A stretch of DNA of 64,000 bases from Microcebus murinus (GCF_040939455.1 NC_134113.1:12758501-12822500), one strand, 5' to 3'; shown: positions 1 to 8,692, counted from the stretch's first letter. A program made the numbers and translations. The notes: generated from the letters alone by a model not told the origin.

Positions 1-430
1 CAATCTATGTATCTGGTCCTGCACAAATATCATACTGTCTTGATTACTGTAGCTTTATAAGAAGTCTTAAAGTCAGGTAGTGTTATTACTCCACTTCTTT
101 CTTCTTTGTAACTATTCTAGTACCATTGCCTTTCTCTATGATTTTTTGAATCAGCTTATCTATCTACAGAAAGTCCTGCTGAGATTTTGATTATATTTCC
201 GTTAAATCTATAGATCAATTTGAAGAGAAATGACATCTTTACTATGTTGAGTCTTCAAGTTCATGAATACACTATGTCTCCCTGTTTATTCAGGACTTTG
301 ATTTCTTCTACCAGCCTTTTGTAGTTTTCAGAATACAGATCATAAATATACTTTATTGGATTTGTGTTTATATACAGTTTTAGTTGTCCTAGATATTCTC
401 CTAAAAGACTATATTAATTTATCTGGGTAC
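1..430 (-). mobile_element. L1 LINE fragment, ORF2 region, reverse strand
   Basis: The stretch reads as the complement of L1 ORF2 (reverse transcriptase side). Recognisable blocks are 'gattactgtagctttataa' near 40, 'gattttgattatatttccg' near 185 and 'ttgtagttttcagaatacag' near 320. Many differences from younger L1 and no intact frame point to an old copy. It continues beyond the window edge, so its 3' end is not visible. Confidence 0.8.
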
Positions 431-1418
431 TAGTGGTTGAGAGTGGTTCTTATGCACAGTGGATATTGTAAAAAGTGTTAAAAATTGTTTTGCTTATATA
501 TATTTATTTGAAAGTGATTTGTTGGGTAGACAGAGTCATCTTCCTCCAACTCTCTTTAGATCTGTCCTGTTGAATATAGAGAGTGAGTTCCTGAACACAG
601 AGCAAGTGGAAGTACCATATTGCACAGATAACTCCTACCTCTTCCCACCTCAAAAGGAAAGCTGCTGTGAACCTCACTTAACATCTTTTTTAACTTTCTA
701 AAGAATGAAAATGACCAGTTTTGAGATGAGCATTTTGGCTCTGAAATTCCCTAAGATAGTTCAGAATATATGAGCTATAGGAGCTATGGATTGATGATTA
801 GAATTAATCAAATTGAGTTTCTAGCTCTGCCAGTGACTTGAGATATGAATTTGGGGAAACAACCTTGCTGTCCAGGCCTCAGTTTCTTGTAAATTTAATG
901 AGACCTAAGATCCAAAGATTGTTCTAGTTCTGTTCTAATTTATATAAATGACCACTTATACTTTCCATGTGGGAAATTAAGAAATGGAGGAGTGAAGAAA
1001 AGAAAAAGAAAAATGAAGGAGGGGAAAGGAAAGGCCTGAAAGGAGACAATGAAGGACGTTCTGATCGCTGTGTTGCTAGGCAGGGACTCACTGTCCCACT
1101 AGGCAGTCACTCCCAGAGAGGCTTCCCAGGAGAGAGTGGATGGCGCCAGTCACCTCAGAACAGCCCGAGTGTCTGACCTTGTGTGGGCCACAACCCCCAT
1201 TTGCAATCAAAGACAGCTGTACTGAAAGGGCTTCCCTTGCCATTTTTCATTATAGTGATTATACTTCCTTTGCACAATAGGCCAATAAATGTGTTACTCT
1301 TGTCTATTTCATATGTAAATGTGCCTTTTGAAAATGCCAAATTCCTGCAGGCAACAGGTGGTAAACAGAAAACAGAGAAAAAAGTAGTAATTTGGCAATA
1401 GAAGGAATGGAGGTTCAG
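431..1418. other. Unassigned non-coding stretch with a MIR core
   Basis: Mostly single-copy-looking DNA. Around 800-930 there is a sense MIR-like core ('agctctgccagtgacttgag', then 'cctcagtttcttgtaaattt'). The remainder contains purine-rich DNA (about 980-1040) and nothing I can assign. The short open frames here lack splice or protein support. Confidence 0.4.
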
Positions 1419-1436
1419 AGAGATAAAGACACTTTC

Positions 1437-1964
1437 TTTTTTTTTGTTTTTCAATTTTTTCAATTTAATTTTATTTTTTTATTTCGGCATATTATGGGGG
1501 TACAGATATTAAGGTTTCAATAAATGCCCATTTCTCCCCCCTCCCCCCACAAGTCTGAGCCTCCAGCATGACCATCCCCCAGATGGTGCACATGTCACTC
1601 GTTATGTATGTATATACCCGCCCCCTCCCCCCTCTCCCTGCCCAATACTCTATTACTGTAGTACCTATGTGTCCACTTAGGTGCTGTTCAGTTAATACCA
1701 ATTTGCTGGTGAGTATATGTGGTGCTTGTTTTTCCATTCTTGGGAAACTTCACTTAATAGTATGGGTTCCAGCTCTATCCAGGAAAATATAAGATGTGCT
1801 ATGTCACCATTGTTTCTTAGAGCTGAATAGTACTCCATGGTATACATATACCACATTTTATTAATCCATTCTTGGATTGATGGGCACTTGGGCTGTTTCC
1901 ACAGCCTTGTAATTATGAATTGTGCTGCTATAAACATTCGAGTGCAGGTGTCTTTTTTGTAGAG
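1437..1964 (-). mobile_element. Young 5'-truncated L1, strepsirrhine-type 3' end, with target duplication
   Basis: Read on the minus strand this is the end of L1 ORF2 plus the 3' UTR. The T-rich start (1437-1480) is the complement of the poly(A) tail, followed by 'catattatgggggtacagat'. A minus-strand frame at 1692-1937 encodes the ORF2 C-terminus, with the typical 'MWYMYTMEYYSALRNN' stretch. The flanks share 'taaagacactttc' (1424-1436 and 1966-1978), a 13-bp target duplication that extends imperfectly to about 18 bp. The copy is 5'-truncated and closely resembles the one at 28174-28990. Confidence 0.9.
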
Positions 1965-1978
1965 TTAAAGACACTTTC

Positions 1979-2335
1979 AATTCCACAATTACTAATTGAG
2001 GTCCCATTCAGTGCCAGGTGCTGTCCTGGGTGCTGAAGATTCAGAGATGGCAAGGCATCTGTGTCACAACCATTAATGACGTTTATAGCAAATGCCCCAC
2101 CTGGGTGCACACCTCAGTCTGTCCGGCTGTAGTATCACTTTGGAGACCACTGAACCATGCTGCTTTCAGTAACTGACGAGTGTGGCCCAGCACAGGGATT
2201 GACCATTCTGCTTCTAGATAACCCCAGTGTTTTCTAACCTGGTGGAAAAGCAGCCTTGCCCATTTCATTGCTGACTAGGCATTTGGTTATATTAATGTTG
2301 CTGTTATAATGACTCTACATTTATTGAAGGCATTT
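1979..2335. other. Short unique stretch with L2 3'-end fragment
   Basis: The block 1995-2060 ('cagtgccaggtgctgtcctg', then 'gctgaagattcagagatggc') resembles the reverse-strand 3' end of L2. The rest shows nothing assignable. Confidence 0.4.
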
Positions 2336-4258
2336 CACATACTAGAAAAGAGTGATTGATAGTCTTCTTTTGTCGTTTAACTTTTCATTATGAAATAATT
2401 ATGAGTTCACAGGAGGTCGCAAAGAATAGTAGACAGCTTTCTGTGCCCTTGTTAAAAGGAAAACTTTAGACAAATTAAATTTAACAGAGCTTAATTGAGT
2501 AAAGAGGGATTCGTGAATTGGGGAGCATCCAGAATACCAGAGTGGGTTCAGCGTGACTTTGCGCTGGCATGTGGTCAGAGAAGATTTATGGACAGAAAAA
2601 GGGACGTGATATACAGAAAACACAGTGAGGTACAAAAACAGCTGGGTTGTTACAGCTTGGTGTTTGCCTGATTCGAATGCAGTTTGAAGAGTTGGTCACC
2701 TTTGACTGGCTGAAACTTGGTGATTGGTACAAAAGTAGGTTACAGTCTGTTTACGCGTCAGTTAGGTTACAGTTCACTATGTGCAGAGAAACCTTTGGGT
2801 TGAACTTAAAATATGTAAGAAGGCAGCTTTAGGCTATACTTAATTTAACATCCTTCACCCAGTTTCATAACTAATATACATACATAACTATACATAAGTA
2901 TAGTACAATATCAAAGCCAGGAAATTGACATTGGTATAATGTGTGTGTGCATAGTTTCATGCCATTTATCACATGGGTGGATTTGTGTAATTACCACTGA
3001 AATCAAGGTATGGGACTATTCCATGACCACAAAGATCTCTCTCATGGTACCTTTTTTATAGCTACCCTACCCTCTTCCTCCAACCCTCCTTAGCCCCTAG
3101 AAATCCCTAATCTGTTTCTATCTCTATAATTTTTGTCAGTTTGTCATTTTGAGATGGTTATATAAAGGGAATCTCACAGTATGTGATTTTTGAGACTGGT
3201 CTTTTTATTAAGCATAATGTCCTTGAGATATAGTCAAGTTGTCCTGTGTATCAGTAGTTCTTCTATTTTTGTTTCTGAGTAGTATTCCATGACATGGATG
3301 TACTTCCATTTGTTTAACTATTTTCTTATAGAAGGATATTTTGGCTGTTTCCAGTTTGGGGCTATTATAAACAAAGCCACTATAAATATTTGTGTACTTG
3401 CTTTTGTGTGGACATATACTTTCATTTATTCTGGGGATAAATTTCCTGTGAGTGTAATGGCTGGGCCATAGACTCAGTGTATGTTTAGGTTTTTAAACAA
3501 ACTGCCAAACTATTGTCTCAAGTGGCTGCCCTGTTTTGTATCCCCGCCAGGAATGCACGAGAGATCCAGGTTGTCCAGGTCCTTGTCAGCATCTGCTATT
3601 GTTGCTATCTTTAACGTTAGCTGTTGCTAGTGATGCTGCACCTTCCTGTCTGTTCATGTCTTTTTCCCATTTTATAATTGGATTGTCTTTTGTTACTGTT
3701 GAGAGTTGTTTTTTTAAAAAATGTTTTTGATGATAGTCCTTTGTCCAGTGTGTGGTTTGCAAATACTTTCTCCCCCTCTATAGCTTACCTTCTCCTCCTG
3801 TTAACGCGTCTGTCTCAGAGCAAAAGTTTTCTATTTTGATGAGGTCAAATTTATCAACTCTTTCTTTATGGATTGTGCTTTTGATGTCATGTTTAAAAAC
3901 TCTTTAGCAAGCCCTAGAGCCTGAAGATTTTCTCCTGTTTTCTTTTCAGAGTTTTATAGTTCTGTGTCTTACATTTACATTTATGATCTATTTTGAGTTA
4001 ATGTTTGTAGAAAGCATCAGGTTCAAGTTGAGGCTCATTTTATTTTGCTGCCGTTGAATTACTTTTGCACCTTCATCACAAATCAGTTGGTCGTACTTAT
4101 GTGAGGCTATTTCTGGAACCTGTAATATATTCCATCGATCCATGTGTCATTCCCTCCGTCAGGAACTCCACAACATTGATTACCTTAGCTATATAATACA
4201 TCTTGAAATTGGGTCAAGTGAATTCTCCCACCTTATTCATTCTTTTCAAAATTGTTTT
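2336..4258 (-). mobile_element. Old L1M, 3' UTR and ORF2 end, reverse strand, interrupted by a solo LTR
   Basis: Reverse-strand L1 3' UTR starts near 2336 and resumes at 2851 after an LTR insertion (2450-2850). From about 3060 it follows the L1M 3' UTR, then the ORF2 C-terminal region ('gagtagtattccatgacatg' near 3278, 'ggctgtttccagtttggggc' near 3343). It runs into the mid-ORF2 complement ('gattaccttagctatataat' near 4178) and stops near 4258, where orientation flips to sense L1. Divergence is high and no frame is intact. Confidence 0.75.
2450..2850. repeat. Solo LTR inserted in L1
   Basis: This block interrupts an otherwise continuous L1 3' UTR. It begins TGTTAAA and ends TTTAACA, exact inverted termini of the TG...CA form. 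The flanks are 'ccct' (2446-2449) and 'tcct' (2851-2854), compatible with an eroded 4-bp target duplication. Its interior has no gag or pol signal, and its length (401 bp) suits a solo LTR. The family name is not certain and orientation is undetermined. Confidence 0.65.
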
Positions 4259-4259
4259 T

Positions 4260-4364
4260 AGCTCTTTTGGTTCATTTGTCTTTCCCTTTCAGTGGAGGAA
4301 CTATAGTTTCTTCATCAAATGGTGCTGTAGCAGGTGGATGTCTGTAGGCAAAAAAATGAACCTC
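4260..4364 (+). mobile_element. L1 ORF2 fragment, sense, left half of the provirus target
   Basis: Sense L1 ORF2 text ('ttcttcatcaaatggtgctg' near 4310, then 'aaaaaaatgaacctc') breaks off at the provirus 5' LTR and resumes at 9009 ('ccttgacctaaacctcacat'). The join recreates continuous L1 sequence, which fixes the provirus borders. Confidence 0.8.
4361..4364. repeat. Probable 4-bp target site duplication of the provirus (left copy CCTC; right copy CCTT at 9009-9012)
   Basis: The four bases before the 5' LTR are CCTC and those after the 3' LTR are CCTT. The uninterrupted L1 would read '...gaaccttgacc', so CCTT is probably the original target and the left copy carries one substitution. Gammaretroviral integrases generate 4-bp duplications. 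Confidence 0.6.
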
Positions 4365-4410
4365 TGATAGGGAAAACCCCCTACCCCGGGGCCCCCATGG
4401 CTGAACTCAC

Positions 4411-4495
4411 TACTGATTGGATATAAAGCTTGTTGCTGATTGGATATTAAAGCTTATTGCTGATTGGATGTTAAAGCTTGTTGCTGATTGGATGC
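4411..4495 (+). promoter_or_regulatory. U3 tandem repeats with inverted CCAAT boxes
   Basis: Four copies of a roughly 23-bp unit built on 'ttgctgattggat(a/g)ttaaagc' stand just upstream of the TATA box. Each copy carries ATTGG, the inverted CCAAT motif bound by NF-Y. The 3' LTR keeps fewer copies (8751-8822). Tandem U3 repeats are typical gammaretroviral enhancers. The activity is inferred. Confidence 0.7.
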
Positions 4496-4515
4496 TTTTT
4501 GAATCCCACCAAGGG

Positions 4516-4522
4516 TATAAAA
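4516..4522 (+). promoter_or_regulatory. TATA box of the 5' LTR
   Basis: TATAAAA in 'aagggtataaaaactgg', about 20 bp after the last CCAAT repeat and about 55 bp before the poly(A) signal. The same motif is kept in the 3' LTR at 8843-8849. Confidence 0.75.
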
Positions 4523-4576
4523 ACTGGAGGAGAAGAAGGAAGCGAGGCTCAGATCCTCTTTGAACCCTACTGGTGG

Positions 4577-4582
4577 AATAAA
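4577..4582 (+). terminator. LTR poly(A) signal AATAAA
   Basis: AATAAA in 'ggtggaataaaggattctcc', downstream of the TATA box as expected for the R region. The matching 3' LTR copy is at 8875-8880. Confidence 0.7.
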
Positions 4583-4625
4583 GGATTCTCCAACTCTCCA
4601 CGTGCTGCTCGGTTCTTTCCCTGGT

Positions 4626-4694
4626 CAGTTGCTGTTACACTTGCTGTTACACCTGCTGTTACACTTGCTGGTACTTGCTGGTACACTTGCTGGA
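4626..4694 (+). repeat. Short tandem repeats in U5
   Basis: Imperfect repeats of 'ttgctgttacac' and 'ttgctggtacac' fill the end of the LTR. The same array occurs at 8925-9003, so it was part of the element before insertion. Confidence 0.75.
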
Positions 4695-4700
4695 ACATTT

Positions 4701-4718
4701 TGGTTCCCTGACCAGGAA
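4701..4718 (+). promoter_or_regulatory. Primer binding site, tRNA-Glu type
   Basis: 'tggttccctgaccaggaa' lies 3 bp after the LTR. It matches 17 of 18 bases of the complement of the tRNA-Glu 3' end including CCA, as I know that sequence. Primer use for minus-strand DNA synthesis is inferred from position and match. Confidence 0.8.
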
Positions 4719-5285
4719 AGCTGACCATGCTGGCCACTTGAAGCAACTGGACTGGGGACGAGCACAGCGGACGGCGGGACCTCTACAATTGAGATGAGCT
4801 GGTGCCGAACCACCATTTGCGGGAACCCTCACTCCTCGTGAGCTCTCACTGGCCGCAAAGCCTCAGACTCACCGGGACACTCTGGAGGGAAGGACCAGTC
4901 AGACCAAGGCCAGGACATCAGACAAGGGAGAATCCTGGGATCTGCCCGAGATAGGCCCCATCAGCGAGATGGAACAGGAGCTTGGTCACCTCCCAAGGGC
5001 CCCTAGGCCGGTCAGCGAGATGGGAGAGGAGCTTGATCACCTTCTAAGGATAGGGATCCCCCAGGGGAAGGAGTGAATGTGAGTGGAAGGAGCACAGTGC
5101 CTGCTTGTAGTCATTGTGTCTGTAGCCCCATGGCTTTTGCTACGGGGTTTGATGGGTCCTAACCTGGGGTTCTGTGGTGACGTCATACGGCATGATGGCG
5201 ATTCACTCCCCATGATAGGGAGTGACCAGGCCCAGGCTTTATATGGGTATGCCTTAGCCAAGACGTGCCTAAGTTCCCACGAGGG
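4719..5285 (+). other. Proviral leader between primer site and gag
   Basis: Purine-rich, non-coding in the gag frame. It has two similar segments containing 'cagcgagatggga/gagga' (about 4960 and 5015), possibly an internal duplication. Packaging signals would be expected here but I cannot point to one. Confidence 0.5.
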
Positions 5286-6599
5286 ATGCAGCCAGGCGGA
5301 CATGTGAAAGAAGCTCCTACCCCTTGTCTGTCTTGCAGGGAAAGAGAAAGGGGAGGAGCTGGAGCAGGGACCACAGTCTGGGCGGAGACAAGGTTCAGAA
5401 AAGGATTGCTGTTTTATTGGTGGTGTAGGAAACGGGAGTGCTGGTTAAACCAGTTAAAACATGGGGGAGGGTCTGATTCCAAGCTAACAGTTCTAAGGTG
5501 CATGCTGATAAATTTTATACGTTCAGTATGGAGAGTGGTGACTGGGACTGCACCCAACACCCCGCCACCATCGGTTTCTTCACTGCTGGCATCTCCACCA
5601 CTTGTCTGCCGGTTGCGGTCTGCCCAACCCCTTACCCCGGCCTTCCAGATGGCTCTGCGTGAAATGCGAGGTCTGCTGCAGGTTTGGGATGATGGAACCA
5701 TCCAGCTGGGGCAACCTGCCCTGTATTATCAGCCTTTCTCCACCACCAACCTACTGAATTGGAAACACCATACCCAGTCCTACTCAGAGAAACCGCAGGC
5801 CCTCATCGACCTCCTGGAATCTATTTTCCAGACTCACTGTCCCATATGGGAAGATTGTCAGCAACTCCTGCTGGCCCTCTTCAGTACCGAAGAACGGCAT
5901 CGGATCATGACTGGAACTCGGAAGTGGATGCAGGAATGGGTGCTGGCAGGCACCGTGGATGTAGGACAGTGGACATCACGAGCGGTGCCTAAGACCAACC
6001 CAGAGTGGGATTTCAACGCACCAGAAGGACAAGCGGCACTTGGGCGGTACTGACAGGCTCTTTTCCAAAGAGTGTGGGAAGGGGCCAGAAAGCTGACCAA
6101 CATGAACAAGGTTGTCCTAATTACCCAGAAGCCAGAGGAGTCACCCTATGACTTCTACGAGTGCCTCTGTGAGGCATACCAAATATACACACCTATCGAT
6201 CCAGAGGCAGCCTAAAACCAGAGAATGGTAAATGCAGTGTTTATCGGGCAATCGGCCTCCAACATCTGGGGGAAGCTGCAGAAACTCGAAGGATTCGCAG
6301 GCACAAGTATCACACAGTTAATGGAGGTGGCCCAGAAGGTGTACATCAACTGGGACTGGACCACTCAGAGGGAGAAAGATCAGAGGATGAAGAAAAAGGC
6401 CGCCCTCCTGGCTGCTGCCCTTGGTAGACCCAACCCGTCCAAGCAGCCTGGACCCCCACAGGCAAAGGTGCCTTGATAGTCACCCATGGCAAGAGACCAT
6501 TGTGCCAATTGTAAGGGGTTTGGCCACTGGAAGAATGAATGCCCCCACAAGGGAAGTCAGCTAGTGTGGCCTGGATCCCCATGAAAGGGGGAACCAGAG
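5286..6599 (+). pseudogene. gag: Retroviral gag remnant (capsid and nucleocapsid) with stop codons
   Basis: Gag would form the virion core. The frame is open from before 5286 (first ATG) to the TGA at 6051-6053 and continues in the same frame past stops at 6213, 6474, 6477 and 6582. A proline-rich segment (5551-5640) is followed by the capsid from about 5649, with the conserved 'YYQPFSTTNLLNWK' start and a 'WEDCQQLL' block. A major-homology-like region is near 6126-6178 ('ESPYDFYECLCEAY'). Nucleocapsid carries one CX2CX4HX4C zinc knuckle (6501-6542). The frame is preserved with stops only, so decay is mainly by point mutation. The matrix portion N-terminal of the proline-rich part is poorly recognisable. 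The knuckle region is partly repeated at about 6604-6643. Confidence 0.85.
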
Positions 6600-6821
6600 G
6601 ATGGGCACCCCTGGCAAGAGACTAGTGTGCCAATTGTAAGGGGTCACCTGTGGCAAGGGAGGGCCCCGTTCAAGACTATCCAACAGAAACTGGAAGCCCA
6701 AGAGCTAGTGGGGCTCGCTGGCATTGACTCCAAGTTGGGCCGACTGGGTTCCTTCATTCTTGGCCCTCGAGAACCCACGGTCAAGATGAAAGTAGGGGGC
6801 CAACAAATGACCGGGACTTAG
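6600..6821 (+). pseudogene. Truncated start of retroviral protease
   Basis: In the gag frame, after the duplicated knuckle fragment, 'LGPREPTVKMKVGGQ' corresponds to the N-terminal strand of gammaretroviral proteases. The frame ends at 6819-6821 before the catalytic aspartate region, so no active site is present. Sharing the gag frame fits gag-pol readthrough. Bases 6822-6927 up to the myosin homology include a G9 run and could not be assigned. Confidence 0.65.
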
Positions 6822-6927
6822 GTAGCCAGACCCTTCTGCCAGTCTCGGGTATGCCAAATGGGGGGGGGCATTAGCTAAGGCACAAGGTCCTCTTGTCCTG
6901 TGCCTCTCTTGGGATGGGACTTGCTGA

Positions 6928-7691
6928 AAGTATGAGGCAGACACCATCCAGAGGACCGAGGAGCTGGAGGAGGCCAAAAAGAAGCTGGCGGAGAAAGATA
7001 AGGAGTGCGCTAACCTGAGGCACAACCACCAGTGGGCAGTGGAGTCCCTGCAGGCCTCCCTGGATGCTGAGACCTGGGCCTGCAAAGAAGCACTGAGGCT
7101 CAAGGAGAAGATGGAGGGTGACCTCCGTGACCTGGAGCTGCAGCTGGGCCATGCTACCCGTCAGGCCATGGAGGCCCAGGCGGCCACACGGCTGCTGCAG
7201 GCCCAGCTGAAGGAGGAGCAGGCGGGGCGGGATGAGGAGCAGCGGCTGGCAGCTGAGCTCCGAGAGCAGGCGCAGGCCCTGGAGCGCCAGGCTGAGCTGC
7301 TGGCGTCTGAGCTGGAGGAGCTGCGGGCTGCGCTGGAGCAGGATGAGCGCAGCCGGCGCTGGCGGAGCAGGAGCTGTTGGAGGCCACCGAGCGTCTCAAC
7401 CTCCTGCATTCACGGAACACAGGCCTCCTGAACCAGAAGAAGCAGGTCGAGGTGGATTTGGCCCAGCCGAGTGGGGAGGTGGAGGAGGCTGCCCAGGAGA
7501 AGCGGGAGGCAGAGGAGAAGGCCAAAAAGGCCATCACTGATGCCGCCATGATGGCTGAGGAGCTGAAGAAGGAGCAGGACACAAGTGCACACCTGGAACG
7601 GATGAAGAAGACACTGGAACAGACCGTGCGGGAGCTCCAGGCCCAGCTTGAGGAGGCTGAACAGGCTGCCCTCAGAGGTGGGAAGAAGTAG
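6928..7691 (+). pseudogene. MYH7B: Captured intronless sarcomeric myosin heavy chain rod segment (MYH7B-like)
   Basis: The sequence encodes about 254 codons of the alpha-helical coiled-coil tail (light meromyosin) of a class II sarcomeric myosin. The frame runs from '[20 protein letters not shown]' (6928) through 'ECANL', '[10 protein letters not shown]' and '[16 protein letters not shown]' to '[13 protein letters not shown]'. A one-base loss near 7358 shifts frame, and it continues as '[11 protein letters not shown]', '[18 protein letters not shown]' and '[10 protein letters not shown]' to a TAG at 7689-7691. The Ala/Gln/Arg-rich wording favours MYH7B over MYH6/7 or skeletal paralogues (from memory). 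Codons for roughly 170 rod residues are missing at 6982-6990, where two 'KLA' sites are fused. There are no introns, no 3' UTR and no poly(A). The segment is sense to the provirus and flanked by retroviral sequence on both sides, so capture of spliced host mRNA is the best explanation. GC content is visibly higher than in the viral flanks. Confidence 0.9.
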
Positions 7692-7699
7692 GTAGCTAT

Positions 7700-8318
7700 G
7701 GGGGTACTGATGCAGACTGTGGGCCCCTGGCAGAGGCAGTAGCCTATCTATCCAAATGGCTGGACTCAATAGTGTCGGGATGGCCGCCTTGCCTGCAAGC
7801 ACTGGCAGCAACTGTCTTGCTAATCAAGGAGGTGGACAAGGTTACACTTGGGCAAAATATCCGTGTGCAGGTCCCGCACGCAGTAGTGGCTTTAATGAAC
7901 ACATTGGAGCACCGATGGCTTTCTAGCAGTCAGCTGGCGCAGTACCAGGGACTGCTGTGTGAAAACCCAAGAGTCACCATCGAGACTGTGCGGACCTTAA
8001 ACCCTGCCACCTTCCCTCCCACCAGGCCAGCGGCCCGGACCATGACTGTGCCGAGGCTGTGGAGGAGGCCTCTGCAAGCTGGCCAGACTTGAAAGATAGT
8101 CTGTTGCCAGCGCCCAACCTGAAGCCTTACACGGACAGCAGCAGCTACACCCAGGATGGTGAATGGTTGGCTGGCTACGCAGTCACCATGAAGAGCGAGG
8201 TCATCATGTCAGCCCCTCTGCCTCAGGGATGGTCATCCCAGAGGGCAGAGTTATGGGCGCTCATCCAAGCCCTCAGGAATGCCCAAGACAAAAGGGCCAA
8301 TGTATATATATTGCCCCG
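7700..8318 (+). pseudogene. pol: Retroviral pol remnant: end of reverse transcriptase and RNase H
   Basis: From about 7735 a frame-2 stretch ('AVAYLSKWLD', 'LAQYQGLLCENPR', 'ETVRTLNPATF') is the connection region of gammaretroviral reverse transcriptase. A frameshift near 8060-8090 moves to frame 1, where RNase H begins: 'YTDSSSYTQDGEWLAGYAVT' with its first acidic residue, then 'SQRAELWAL' with the catalytic-type glutamate. RNase H is cut after 'RANVYI' (about 8315), and integrase is missing. The polymerase fingers, palm and active-site motif lie in the part replaced by myosin, so no polymerase activity is possible. The order myosin then late RT shows that the host segment substituted for early pol. 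Confidence 0.85.
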
Positions 8319-8602
8319 GAATCTGGCTGGACTGAATGGGACCACCGGCCTGGACTCTCAGAGGAATATTGCCAGTCTTCTTGGGAATTGGACTCGGGGC
8401 CTCTGCCCCAAGAGACTGGACTAACTTTTTCTTGGTAATCCTTTTCTGGGTCTACATGGGGTGCCTCTGTGTTGTTCTTGGTTGGGGCTCACTGGGGGAA
8501 GAATGCTGTTACTATGTAAACCAATCAGGAATTGCAACTACCAAAGTCAGAGGGCTGAAAGAAAGAATCCACAAGAGAAAACAGGAGTTAGAACAGGCTT
8601 AG
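8319..8602 (+). pseudogene. env: Retroviral env fragment, transmembrane subunit
   Basis: After the RNase H break the sequence jumps to env. In frame 2 (8336-8602) a hydrophobic stretch precedes 'EECCYYVNQSG', the conserved cysteine pair and glycosylation-type motif next to the ectodomain loop of gammaretroviral TM. A basic/charged segment and a TAG at 8600-8602 follow. The surface subunit, fusion peptide and most of the TM ectodomain are absent, so no envelope function is possible. Bases 8603-8690 hold further degraded env tail. Confidence 0.75.
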
Positions 8603-8692
8603 GGCTTTATGGTAACCATGGGACTCTGCTTGCTCAATGCAGTTATTAGATTCATAGAGAGGTTGATGCCACTGTGTAAACTGATAAGGGCA

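Larger units (their letters stand above)
4365..4697 (+). repeat. 5' LTR of the provirus
   Basis: Starts 'tgatagggaaaacccc' and ends '...ttgctggaaca', followed by a TTT spacer and the primer binding site. It pairs with 8707-9008 along its length. It contains tandem inverted-CCAAT repeats, a TATA box at 4516-4522, a poly(A) signal at 4577-4582 and a U5 full of short repeats. It is longer than the 3' LTR because that copy lacks one enhancer repeat and about 30 bp between the TATA box and the poly(A) signal. Confidence 0.92.

Noticed and set aside
5265..5285. Gag start at a GTG upstream of 5286
   Set aside because: GTG is not a normal eukaryotic retroviral start; the first ATG in frame is at 5286, and even that N-terminus is not clearly matrix.
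7154..7582. Minus-strand open frames across the myosin segment
   Set aside because: They are antisense shadows of GC-rich myosin codons and have low-complexity Ala/Pro/Ser composition.
6928..7691. Myosin segment as an ordinary LINE-made processed pseudogene or as exons of a resident MYH gene
   Set aside because: It has no poly(A), 3' UTR or own target duplication and ends inside the rod. No introns are present over a span that is normally split among many exons, and retroviral sequence flanks both sides in the same orientation.
8336..8602. Functional envelope or immunomodulatory protein from the env remnant
   Set aside because: Only a fragment of the transmembrane subunit remains, with no surface subunit or fusion peptide and with an upstream join to RNase H.
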